Shown: positions 46,214-56,843 of the stretch, in pieces
How positions within the stretch are numbered: position 1 is the first letter of the stretch
How the letters are laid out: each line of letters opens with the position of its first letter
Source of the DNA: Nipponacmea schrenckii
Lineage: Eukaryota > Mollusca > Gastropoda > Lottiidae
Reading direction: 5' to 3'
DNA: 64,000 bases
Assembly: GCA_030562195.1 (NCBI GenBank)
Contig: JAUJPP010000012.1
Location: 22,382,001 to 22,446,000 of the forward strand
Notes under the pieces: model-generated
The model's input: only the letters and a program-made list of their open reading frames with translations
The model's database searches: none
Told to the model about the DNA's origin: nothing
Translations under genes and position numbers: made by a program

Positions 46214-48927
46214 ATGACCGCAAAAGACCAGAAGTTTCCCGGAGAGATAGCGGAAGTGTACCCTGAGCCGTTTACAGTTTGTCCACCAGATGTAAAAGTT
46301 AGAAAGCCAGGACAGCTTCCTTACTCTGAAATACAGAAATTCTTTGATGAGGTATATTGCCCCACTGTCTATATACACTCCACAAACCTCTTGGCATTGA
46401 TCTTTCTGGATTATCCGTACCCATTTAGTACAGGGTGGATCTGGTCGATCTGATTTCAAGCTCTGCTCTATACACCAAACAAGCTACTTTCCTGAAAAAA
46501 GATTAAATTTATATGAAATCGAGGAAGCCAAACCATTGCATCTTGATCTTATTACAGGGGTACATCGTCGTAAAAGATTTCTTCACCACAGAAGAATTAG
46601 AACCATGCCGTGAATCCATAGAAACGATGGTGGAAGAACTGGCACAGAAGCTCTATAAGGCTGGCAAGATCAAAGGTTTGTTTCCAGTATTGAAGTTCAT
46701 GAAAATCCAAGAATCATGCAGTTTTTCGTGAAGGTTAATCTCTTTCCCTCGGAGGTTTCCGGAGATTTGAACTGACAATTTTTATTCTTTCAGACAAGTA
46801 TTCGGAGTATGGCTTGTTTCAAAGATTGACAATGTTAGAAAAAGAACATCCGGGTTCTAATATTCTTCTCTTTAAATACCAGAAGATACCCAAGGTATAT
46901 TCCGGTCTTTTTTCATTTTCCGCAGACTTTTTATCTGATGCTTCAAATCGATCTGAATCAGATATCTACACAATGATTATTCATGGCACGTGTATAATTA
47001 ACGATGTCCTACATATTTTAGAGTTTTCGAGATCTATGGAGTAATGATCGGATGTTAAATCTACTGGAACAGATCCTAGGACCGGACATAGCTGGCCATC
47101 CTACCTGGAATCTCCGGACCAAAACTCCAAAAAGTGAAGCCGTTAACATCCCTTGGCATCAAGGTTAGTAGATACTAAACATCACTAGGATGCACGTGCA
47201 TATTTAATATTGATCTATTGGACCACGGTCATTAAACGAAGCAAATGCATATGACATTGATAAGCCTTCCAGTCCTTGTTGGCTAAGTGTAGGATTTTAT
47301 TTGATGTTACCTAAAAGCACGCGCAATCTGATACCTGACACCATTCTATATTACAGATAGTGGATATTTAAGCTGGGAATCCTATGACCATATCATACCT
47401 ACAGCATGGATTCCATTTATTGATGCGGTTCCTGAAAATGGTTGTATGCAGGTGTGTAGTTTGTAGTTTCTTTTGTGATTCCTATTTCCATTAATATGCC
47501 CTTTTCATTTTAAATCTCCGTTTCATGTCATTCGCCTAGCAAGATATAGGACAATGGGACGTAAAACTCAATTCCATTTTGTTAGTCAGCAAATTAATTT
47601 CAGATGGCTAAAAACGGACATAAACTTGGAAAGGTAGCTAAACACACTTGTTGTGTTGGTCCAACTTGGTATATTCAACTGGAACACGAGGAAATGGCAA
47701 ATACTTTAGGTAAGCTTTAATAAGACATTTACTGCAATGGTATGGATCGATAACGCCATGAAATAGCTGTGCGTGCAACTCGAGCTCACGAGAGAAGGTC
47801 GTACGTGCAAGCCGTAAAGACATAAATGGAGTTCGTCCGAGCAATTCTAGCTTATGATATAGTTCAAGCAAGACGTAAATACAAAATAACGGTTCTTATG
47901 GGCAATATGGCCCACAATAGCGGCCCGTGCGTGTAATTTAAGGACAAACATTCGGAGCACGAGAACCCCTTATTGCTAGATATACTCCATTATAAGATAT
48001 AATCTGTATATGTATGTATTTTTGTCCTCTAGGAGTTGATTTAGAGAATGATATAAAAATTGAACCCGTACCCGTCGGGGGATTTATCTTGTTCCATAAT
48101 CTTACCCCACATAGAAGGTAACTCTGATAAATTGTTGAGAAACCCATGATCTTAAAGATACAATGCTGACTCTTAAAGTGATACTGCGTCTTAGCATGGA
48201 CATAAAATTTAAGTTCTCAAGAAACGTCAATATGAGTATATATTCAGTGAACTTATCTGGTGTCATACAGTAATAGAAATCGACGACAACTATAATAATG
48301 CTGTGATATTGGCAAAATTACCGAATTCGCATATAGAAGACTATCGGCAGACATTCCCCCATTGCATAGCATGGTGTATTTTTATTTTTCAGTTTACCCA
48401 ACGTATCGAACGATATCCGATGGAGCGTGGATTTACGCTGGCAGTCACCGCACTATAATATGGGTTTTTATAACATTGGAGACGGTATTGTCTTTAGATC
48501 CAAAGAAGATCCAACACTTAAGCCTGACTGGGACAAATTCTTATCCGTAGATCGAAAAGTCGTTTGGCAGAAACAGCATATGATTGACGTAAGTCGATAT
48601 GGGTTATCCCCCTTTTGTGTCTGGAACGTGCGCTCGAATCATGTATGTCCGGGATGAAAAAAAAAAACCCCACAGCCAATAGTATATTTACACTTTGTTA
48701 ATTAACAAATCGATGCAAAATCGAAAGAGATCATAAGATAAAGCAAATTTCCAAGGGGAGGGGCTTGAACTCGTGGGTCTAGTTTGAAACATTCGATAAT
48801 AATTATTTGTTACTTACAGTATGATCCAAACGATGAGTTCGACTCCAGACTAACTGGTCCTTGGATTGGAAAATGGGAAATAATCAACCACAACCGACAC
48901 ACTGATTCGTTTAAATTCCCTTCCTAA
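46214..48927 (+). CDS. Phytanoyl-CoA dioxygenase (PhyH) family protein
   Basis: Fe(II)/2-oxoglutarate-dependent oxygenase; the substrate cannot be told from sequence. Nine exons: 46214-46351, 46558-46675, 46794-46894, 47022-47163, 47357-47451, 47604-47709, 48033-48117, 48393-48588, 48820-48927, all with matching phases, giving 362 residues. The iron triad is visible: H165-x-D167 (WHQD, split by the intron after exon 4) and H260 (LTPHRS), and R271 (DIRWSVDLRW) lies eleven residues later, the spacing known for human PHYH between its distal His and 2-oxoglutarate Arg. N-terminal EGYIVVKDFF is the usual entry to the fold. The ATG at 46214 is preferred because the open frame upstream has no other ATG. 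No PTS2 or C-terminal SKL-type peroxisomal signal is seen (the end is FKFPS), so it is likely not the peroxisomal enzyme itself. Candidate poly(A) signal AATAAA at 49191-49196. Confidence 0.92.
47500..47585 (+). mobile_element. SINE family 1 tail fragment
   Basis: 'gaca/gatataggacaatggg' then 'acgtaaaactcaattccatt', a short tail in the PhyH intron before exon 47604-47709. Confidence 0.5.
48177..48275. mobile_element. TTAA MITE, family A, left-end fragment
   Basis: TTAA at 48173-48176, then agtgatactgcgtcttagc and 'acataaaatttaagttctca', 'gtatatattcagtgaactta'. It breaks off after 'ctggtgtcatacagtaatag'. In a PhyH intron. Confidence 0.7.
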
Positions 48928-49479
48928 ACCCCAAACTAACCTCAAATACCCTCTCTCCCTAAAAAAAAAATCACCCCGAGATCGTGTAAAGATATACTCT
49001 GGTGCTTTATAAAAACGATTTCCTTAAGTCGATACCATCTCCTCCCCAACCAATCACCCCCTTACATGTCATAACCAACACAGTACTGCTTCCAATACCC
49101 TTTCCTAAATTCGAGTATCAGCTTTCAAATATAATTTACTTGACCTCCGAACAATTTCCGTCTGTTGTGAACGAACAGACGATGATATGCAATAAAAATA
49201 GAGTTTAAAAACAAATCAATAAGCTATCTGTAAATTTGTGATTATTAGAAAATAAAAAGAGGAATTTCAACAAATTAAAATAACTGACAAGTCACGAATT
49301 TGCGAAACTGATCAGCGGAAGGCGTTCTAATCGATTAGGCCAATTTTCTACCAATAATTTACACCTGGCGATCTTCATTGGGTCTAATTAGATACGTTCT
49401 AAATGTTGCCATCAGTTGCAAATCCCCCAAAAAACAACAGGGTAATTGAAGATCACTTTCCAACTGGGTTTGTCAGGTG

Positions 49480-49565
49480 GAAAATGAAATGAAATTAATG
49501 AAGCTTTACGTCTTACTCTTCTGTACCTAATGCTCATGAAGAGGACTACGATGTGCAATAAATTA
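49480..49565 (-). mobile_element. SINE family 1 tail fragment
   Basis: 'aaatgaaattaatgaagctt', 'tacgtcttactcttctgtac', 'catgaagaggactacgatgt': minus orientation. Confidence 0.65.
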
Positions 49566-49689
49566 CAATAAACATCAAGCCACTTTTTATCGAAACTATC
49601 CTAGTGCCAGGATGTCTTTAGCACTAGGATATTCTTGGGTCTTATCCTCTAACATCGTTTCTAGGATATCCTTGGATCTTATCGTCTTA

Positions 49690-50440
49690 ATAAGAGAGGA
49701 AGTATAACGAATGGGTACGTGATTTTTGACAGGATAAGAGGAAGTATAACAAATGGGTACGTGATTTTTGACAGGATAAGAGGAAGTATAACGAATGGGG
49801 ACGTTGTTTGGACACGACGAAAGAGGAAGTATAACGAATGGGGACGTTGTTTGGACACGATAAGAGGAAGTATAACGAATGGGGACGTTGTTTGGACACG
49901 ACGAGAGAGGAAGTATAACGAATGGGGACGTTGTTTGGACACGACGAGAGAGGAAGTATAACGAATGGGGACGTTGTTTGGACACGACGAGAGAGGAAGT
50001 ATGGCGAATGTGGACGTTGTTTGGACACGAAGAGAGAGGAAGTATGGCGAATGGGGACGTTGTTTGGACACGACGAGAGAGGAAGTATGGCGAATGGGGA
50101 CGTTGTTTGGACACGACGAGAGAGGAAGTATGGCGAATGGGGACGTTGTTTGGACACGAAGAGAGAGGAAGTATGGCGAATGTGGACGTTGTTTGGACAC
50201 GACGAGAGAGGAAGTATGGCGAATAGGGACGTTGTTTAGACACGACGAGAGAGGAAGTATAACGAATGGGGACGTTGTTTGGACACGACGAGAGAGGAAG
50301 TATAACGAATGGGGACGTTGTTTGGACACGACGAGAGAGGAAGTATAGCGAATGTGGACACGATGATGGAAGTAGACGAATGGAGACGTTGTTTGGACAC
50401 GAGGAGTGGAAGTATAGCGAATAGAAACGTAATTTGGACA
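49690..50440. repeat. 43-bp minisatellite, about 17 copies
   Basis: Unit contains gaggaagtataacgaatggg and gacgttgtttggacacgacg, step 43 bp. Copies fall into two blocks, 'tataacgaatgggg' at the edges and 'tatggcgaatgggg' in the middle, which suggests block-wise expansion. The unit has no stop in five frames, so very long open frames appear on both strands; none looks like a protein. Confidence 0.96.
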
Positions 50441-51881
50441 CGGTGGCTTAGCAGATGCCACTTTACTAATAATTTCGATATGCATAAACAATCCTCACGT
50501 GAAATCAAAATCTGTTGAGTCTGACGATTTCAATAAAGGTAGATATGTATCTTATTAATTATATTTATTTCATTGTCAAATCATCGAGTTGAAACTCTCG
50601 GCAGATCTGTCACGGATAACTTTGTTTCAATAACACCTGGATATGACGAACCTGTACGTTTTGGATTATAGTTATAATGGCGGATATTGAGTACACAGCA
50701 CGCACGCGAACATGCACGAGAAACGTATGAACATGTATTAAAGATTCCTAGTCAAACCTGGATTATTTCGGATTATATTGTTAATGACGACCATTTGAAA
50801 TTACCTTTTGGTATTAAATAAACATATTAAAGAGACTTTATAGAGGTTTAATAAATTTGTATATCAGGGATACTGATAGCATTAATTTGCACCATTCCAA
50901 TTTTCACCCAGATGTCGGTGATCGTTTTTATGACGGCATTAAAATACCTTAGATTACTTCGATATGAATTTGTATTTATAAATTATAGACAACACGCACA
51001 TGCAAACTAAAATAAACTCTTTACCCATCTCTGTATAAGTTAAATTTCTTGTCCATCTGGGATCATTTCGTATTATGCGAAATTACGTTCGTGTATTTCA
51101 TTTAAATGTTAATAAATTGATATTTATCATATCGTGTAAATGAGCGTAAACACACGCGCATATTAATACGTGTATATTTTCAACAGAGTTCTTTTTGATT
51201 TTCAGTGATCTGACTAACGTGTATGAGTTCATATTTATCATTACAATACTGCACGCACGTGTAAATACGAAAACACACACGCGCATATAAATACACATTT
51301 TCTACGATATTCTTTTTGATTTTTTAACCATATCGTCTATTTCTAAGCAAGTTTCGATGGTAAAGAGGAAAAAGGGCCCGTAGACGTGTAAATGTGATCG
51401 AAAGATTCAGTACAGCGCTATTAGCCTCAGTCTTGTTGGGTTCATTTCGGATTCTATCCAATAGAACTTATTTGAAATTATATATTATCTATAAATTTTG
51501 TGATTAAATACGAAATTTTGAAATTAACAACCGGAGATAAAACAAAAAATATCATTAAAATTTGTGATTTGATTCTGAAATTAACGATCGAACATGTCAT
51601 TGATAAAATATATACCCGCAGCACTAGGCGAGATTAGCTGAAATTATATATTGTGCTAATTTGCATATGCATATACAGCCTATTGTGTATACTGCTGTAT
51701 CAGTTCAATATATCCTACGTTGATTAGCTCAGCGATCACTCTTAATTTATTTGTTTGAATAAAATCACTAACCATAACAAAATAATTGGCAAACAGACAA
51801 TTATTAATGGATTTCAAATTTAAAGGAAACACTCGTTGAAATTTCAGATAAAACAAGACAGCTATAGGGGCCAAACACAAT

Positions 51882-51970
51882 GACGAAATGAAATAAAATG
51901 AATGGAGTTTTCCGCCCTACTCTCCTGCACCTTACGGGCTAATGAAGACGGACAAAGACAATGGCACCGA
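51882..51970 (-). mobile_element. SINE family 1 tail fragment
   Basis: 'aaatgaatggagttttccgc', 'ctcctgcaccttacgggcta', 'gaagacggacaaagacaatg'. Well preserved 3' end. Confidence 0.72.
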
Positions 51971-52067
51971 TTATAATTCAGACCATTTTTATATTTATAA
52001 AACTTTACAAATAAATCTATCAAAGTAAATATATGAATCTGAAACATGTAGCATTTATACTTCTATT

Positions 52068-53270
52068 CAGATATTGAGCTCAATCAGCTGGTAACGTACA
52101 TATTTAGACGACTAACAGATAGCTGAAATTGAGCTCAATCAGCTGGTAACGTACATATTTAGACGACTAACAGATAGCTGAAGTTGAGCTCTATCAGCTG
52201 GTAAAGTAATTATTTTAGATAACAATACAGATAACTGAAATTGAGCTCTATCAGCTGGTAAAAATAAATTTTTTAGATGACTATACAGATAGCTGAAATT
52301 GAGCTCTATCAGCTGGTAAAGTAAATATTTAGATGACTTACAGATAGCTGAAATTGAGCTCTATCAGCTGGTAAAAGTTTAATATTTAGATGACTATACA
52401 GATAGCTCAAATTGAGCTCTATCAGCTGGTAAAGTAAATATTTAGATGACTATACAGATAGCTGAAATTGAGCTCTATCAGCTGGTACAGTAAATATTTA
52501 GATGACTATACAGATAGCTCAAATTAAGCTCTATAAGCTGGTAAAGTAAATATTTAAATTTATAGAAGACTACAAGTATACAGATATCTGAAATTGAGCT
52601 CTGTCAGCTGGTAAAGTAATTGAGCTCCTTCAGCTGGTAAAGTAAATATTTAGATGACTATACAGATAGCTCAAACTTTAAACCATAACTGGTTAAGTAA
52701 AAATTTAAATTTATAGAAGACTACTAGTATACAGATATCTGAAATTGAGCTCTGTCAGCTGGTAAAGTAATTGAGCTCCTTCAAGCTGGTAAAGTAAATA
52801 TTTAGATGACTATATAGATAGCTGAAACTAAGCCAGGTCAACTGGTTAAGTAGATATTTAGACGAATACGTAGATGTTTGAAATTAAGCTCTATCAGCTG
52901 GTAAAGTAACTATTTAGAAGACAATACAGATAGATAAAATTAAACTCTATCAGCTGGTAAAGTAAATATTTGGATGAATATACAGATAGCTGAAATTAAG
53001 CTCTATCAGCTGGTAAAGTATCTATTTAGATGACTATATAGCTCAGTAGTTCTCTCTGAGATTGAGCTCTATCAGCTGTTAAATCAAATATTAAAATGAC
53101 TATACAGATGGCTGTAATTAAGCTCTTTCAGCTGGCTAGGTAACTATTAAGATATATAGGCATAGCTTTATCTATTTAGATGACTATATAGCTCAGTAGT
53201 TCTCTCTGAGATTGAGCTCTATCACTTGGTAAATTAAATATTAAGATGACGATACTTATATCTGGAATTA
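52068..53270. repeat. 56-57-bp minisatellite, about 20 copies
   Basis: Units contain cagatagctgaaattgagct and tatcagctggtaaagtaaat. Spacing varies because several units carry short insertions or are half units. Most units hold a CAGCTG E-box and a GAGCTC. Confidence 0.92.
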
Positions 53271-53664
53271 AACTCTATATAAAATGATAAAGCAGTTATT
53301 TAGACGCTTGTATACCTTTAAATCAAAGTTTATATTGTAAGCACACAACCTGAGTTTAGATGTACATGTGTTAACTTGAGATCAGTGATTTGAAACGTAA
53401 TAACTGGAATATGAATCATGAAGCGAACAATTTAACTAAAATATTCAAAAACCATATCAAATATTCACTATGGAGTGAGCAATGTCATATTTTTTTTAAC
53501 TCCAATTAATATCGCGTATTAATTATTGCCAATTAACGAATATCTGTATATGAATATATCTGAGGACTCAATATGTCACTTTTCGGGTCAGCTAATTTGA
53601 ATATAGTTTTATGAAAATCTTTATTTTCCTTGTTATATACTGAATTTCTTTTATTTCCACACAC

Positions 53665-53960
53665 AACGTCTTCATAAGTCCATTATGCGCATAAGAGTGG
53701 GAAGTAAAACTCCCTTCATTTCATTTACTCATCACAGTTATTCATGCAACTGAATTCTCTTCTCGGCCTTTGCTTTCGTAATTAAAATCTGTGCACGTTA
53801 AAGATCCATCGACAGTTGGAAATCGCAAAATAGTATAGGCTATGCCGCTGTCCTGGCAAAATTCCCCTCATTGCACACTGCATGGTTTTGCCTGTCTTCA
53901 TTAACCCATAAGATGCAGAAGAGTAGGATGTAAAACTCCATTCATTTCATTTCATTGCCT
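53665..53960 (+). mobile_element. SINE family 1 copies, the best preserved 3' half
   Basis: A short tail (53665-53730) is followed by a longer copy: 'gcacgttaaagatccatcga', 'cagttggaaatcgcaaaata', 'tatgccgctgtcctggcaaa', 'cctcattgcacactgcatgg', 'gcagaagagtaggatgtaaa', ending in 'catttcatttcatt'. The pentamer-like (atttc)n end is the usual SINE tail form. Confidence 0.82.
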
Positions 53961-55549
53961 TTCACGTGCGGAGATGCAGATGTTTGGGTTCGAACGCGAT
54001 CAATAAGAATAACAGTAAATAGAAGAATATTGAAATATAATTAAAACAGTGGACTTCACTTCATTTAGTTAGTCCATCTGGGATAATCTCAGCAAATTTA
54101 AACATTACAACCAAATTATCGAGTTAATACGTGAAAAAAGAGTAAAGGAAAGTCGCGAGCCGGGATGGTTTCTTACTAATTGATATGACAATAAACACGT
54201 GCCGTTACAGTCAAAACTTTCTGTCTGATTTGGTCGAGGAAATATCTCTTGAACAATTTGGTTAAGATATATTTAAATGAACTCCGATGCAAAGAGAGGT
54301 CCATAACCAGCCTCACCGCATCCCCTCCATCTCCTTTCGGCAGATGCATTTAAATATGCCTTATAATCTCTCTTTACAGGCCCCTCGATGTCATCCATAC
54401 CAAGCGCTTTTCAAAATGTATTCTTGCATACAATTCGCTTTTATTAATGTACCATCGGCGATAACCGCTTGGGATTAAGGTTATGTCTGATATGTTACTA
54501 TTGTGCATAGATGGAACTTGTAAATTAACAACTCTCAAGCAAAATGGATCCGTAACTTCGGGAGAAGGATTGGCTCTGAGGGCCGAGCGACCCACTGCTA
54601 GCTTCGAAAGAGGGAATCATAGAGCGGGAGTCCGCGAAGGAGCATATTAATTTGGACATGGGCGCACCGAACGGCGAACATCAAATAAACCTTATTGAGT
54701 TGTTTGTATATTATGACTTAAAGGGCTGTATGTATAAGTATACACGACTGCAACAGGTGTTAAATGAATTTGCATAAAGTGGGCGGAGTCAAAGAATGAT
54801 TGACATAATCTACAATCTATCAGAAGTAACATAATAAGTATTTATTTAATTTGTAAATTTTATGAAGGTTTATCTCGAGCGCAGTGAAATATTGGATAGA
54901 TAACCTCTTCATTAATTATTTTATTAAATTGCTCGCTTTCCATCTAGTCCGACCATTTTCTCGCCATAAGACTTCGAGTTAGGAGTTCAAATTAGGATTC
55001 CTCCGAACCTGACCATTCCTGGAAATTCGGAACCTGTGCTCGTGGATACAAGAAGCAAAAACTGTTTTGTTTTTTTTTCGTTTTTTTTTTTTTTGAGAAA
55101 AGGAAATTTGGAGATCGCGCAAGGCTGTTTGGAAATTTTTGATCATTGGCTCGTTGCAAGGCTTTTGAGCTGGTTAAGAAAGTGAGTCTACGGAACTAGA
55201 CGTCAAGCTTGTTTTGGAAATTGGATCGTTCTCCGAAAATTCGTTTCTCCAGACAACTTTTAATCGGCTTCCACGTTGTTCGTTCAGAAACTACACTTCC
55301 TTTTGGAACATTGCTGATTCCTTCCGAGTCCACATCAAAAGTTTCAGTTCTTTGAAGTGTTACGAACTTAAAATTTTGTGGTTAGACTTTTTTTCGGGAA
55401 CTACAGATTTGTACTGTTGGAAGTTTTCTTTGAATGAATTTAACAATTTTCTAAAATTATTTATTCGTTTGAATTACAAGAAGTATTTCTTAAAAAATTG
55501 GTGCATCTGAAAATTATATTTCTGATTTAACGTAAGTTATTTAAGTTTC

Positions 55550-55690
55550 TTTTTCTAATTTTTTTATTTTTTTTTATTTTTTTTATTTTTCTTTATTATT
55601 ATTATTATTTTTATTATTATTATTGTTATTTTTATTATTATTATTATTATTATTAGTTATTTTTATTATTATTGTTATTATTTTAAAAAA
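55550..55690. repeat. ATT/TTA microsatellite
   Basis: Runs of 'ttattattatt' with interspersed T tracts. Confidence 0.9.
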
Positions 55691-56044
55691 TTAAATTTTC
55701 TAAGCACTAAAACATTATTGTATTATCTGCCCCTAAAAAGAAAAAAAAATTGAACTTTGCAATAGGAATTTCATATAAAATTATCAACACTGGCTTATCA
55801 CATGAGCTGCCAAAACCAGAATTTCATGCCATATGAGTTTTGAATATTTCACACCAATTACACAAAAAATAGAGAGTACAAATAGTTTTGTGTCTCGATC
55901 AATAATTTTATAATGTGAACATGCATTCCGATTTTTTTTTCCGTCGTTAGTTGGAAATTTAACAGCCGGGTTGTCAGACCTATTTATTGTTCAAAATATC
56001 CAGAAAGGAGAACTTATTTTTCTTCATTTTTTGGAGAAAAAGAA

Positions 56045-56800
56045 CTGAATTTTTTCAGAAATAAGGACTTGAATTTTTCAGAAATAAGGACTTGTAATTT
56101 TTCAGAAATAAGGACTTGTATTTTTCAGAAATAAGGACTTGTATTTTTCAGAAATAAGGACTTGTATTTTTCAGAAATAAGGACTTGTATTTTTCAGAAA
56201 TAAGGACTTGTATTTTTCAGAAATAAGGACTTGAATTTTTCAGAAATAAGGACTTCGAATTTTTCAGAAATAAGGACTTGATTTTTCAGAAATAAGGACT
56301 TGAATTTTTCAGAAATAAGCACTTCAATTTTTCAGAAATAAGGACTTGAATTTTTCAGAAATAAGGACTTGAATTTTTCAGAAATAAGGACTTGATTTTT
56401 CAGAAATAAGGACTTGAATTTTTTCAGAAATAAGGACTTGTATTTGTCAGAAATAAGGACTTGTATTTTTCAGAAATAAGGACTTGAATTTTTCAGAAAT
56501 AAGGACTTGTATTTTTCAGAAATAAGGACTTGAATTTTTCAGAAATAAGGACTTGTATTTTTCAGAAATAAGGACTTGTATTTTTCAGAAATAAGGACTT
56601 GATTTTTCAGAAATAAGGACTTGTATTTTTCAGAAATAAGGACTTGATTTTTCAGAAATAAGGACTTGTATTTTTCAGAAATAAGGACTTGTATTTTTCA
56701 GAAATAAGGACTTGATTTTTCAGAAATAAGGACTTGTATTTTTCAGAAATAAGGACTTGTATTTTTCAGAAATAAGGACTTGTATTTTTCAGAAATAAGG
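56045..56800. repeat. 23-bp array of splice-acceptor-like units, about 33 copies
   Basis: Each unit reads aaggacttgtatttttcag plus aaat, with minor length changes (22-24). Every unit contains a T run followed by CAG. The array ends about 40 bases before the true acceptor at 56842. Confidence 0.96.
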
Positions 56801-56843
56801 TAGTTATTTTAAGAGTTTGATTAATGTCCCTTATTTTTTCAGG

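Larger units (their letters stand above)
48928..54700. other. Intergenic region between PhyH and the Pax gene
   Basis: No credible coding exon. It holds the PhyH 3' UTR (to about 49215), SINE family 1 pieces (49480-49565, 51882-51970, 53665-53960), the 43-bp minisatellite, a degenerate repeat of a cac/cgc-rich segment around 50690-51330 (two copies of 'aacacacgcgcatat' with 'ttctttttgatttt'), and the 56-57-bp array. Confidence 0.7.
54701..56842 (+). promoter_or_regulatory. Presumed 5' region and UTR intron of the Pax gene
   Basis: Because an acceptor (tttttcag) lies directly before the ATG at 56844, at least one upstream non-coding exon must exist. A good donor (AAC|gtaagt) at 55531/55532 marks a candidate exon end. 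A GGGCGG box and an ATTTGCAT-like octamer at about 54770-54785 are possible promoter sites. The intron holds a TTA/ATT microsatellite and the 23-bp array. All of this is inference. Confidence 0.4.

Noticed and set aside
49690..50440. CRISPR-like direct repeats
   Set aside because: Units are contiguous with no unique spacers and the DNA is animal nuclear; it is a minisatellite.
49596..50508. Several long minus-strand and plus-strand open frames (up to 281 codons)
   Set aside because: They lie wholly in the 43-bp minisatellite, are open in nearly all frames at once and have no domain or splice support.
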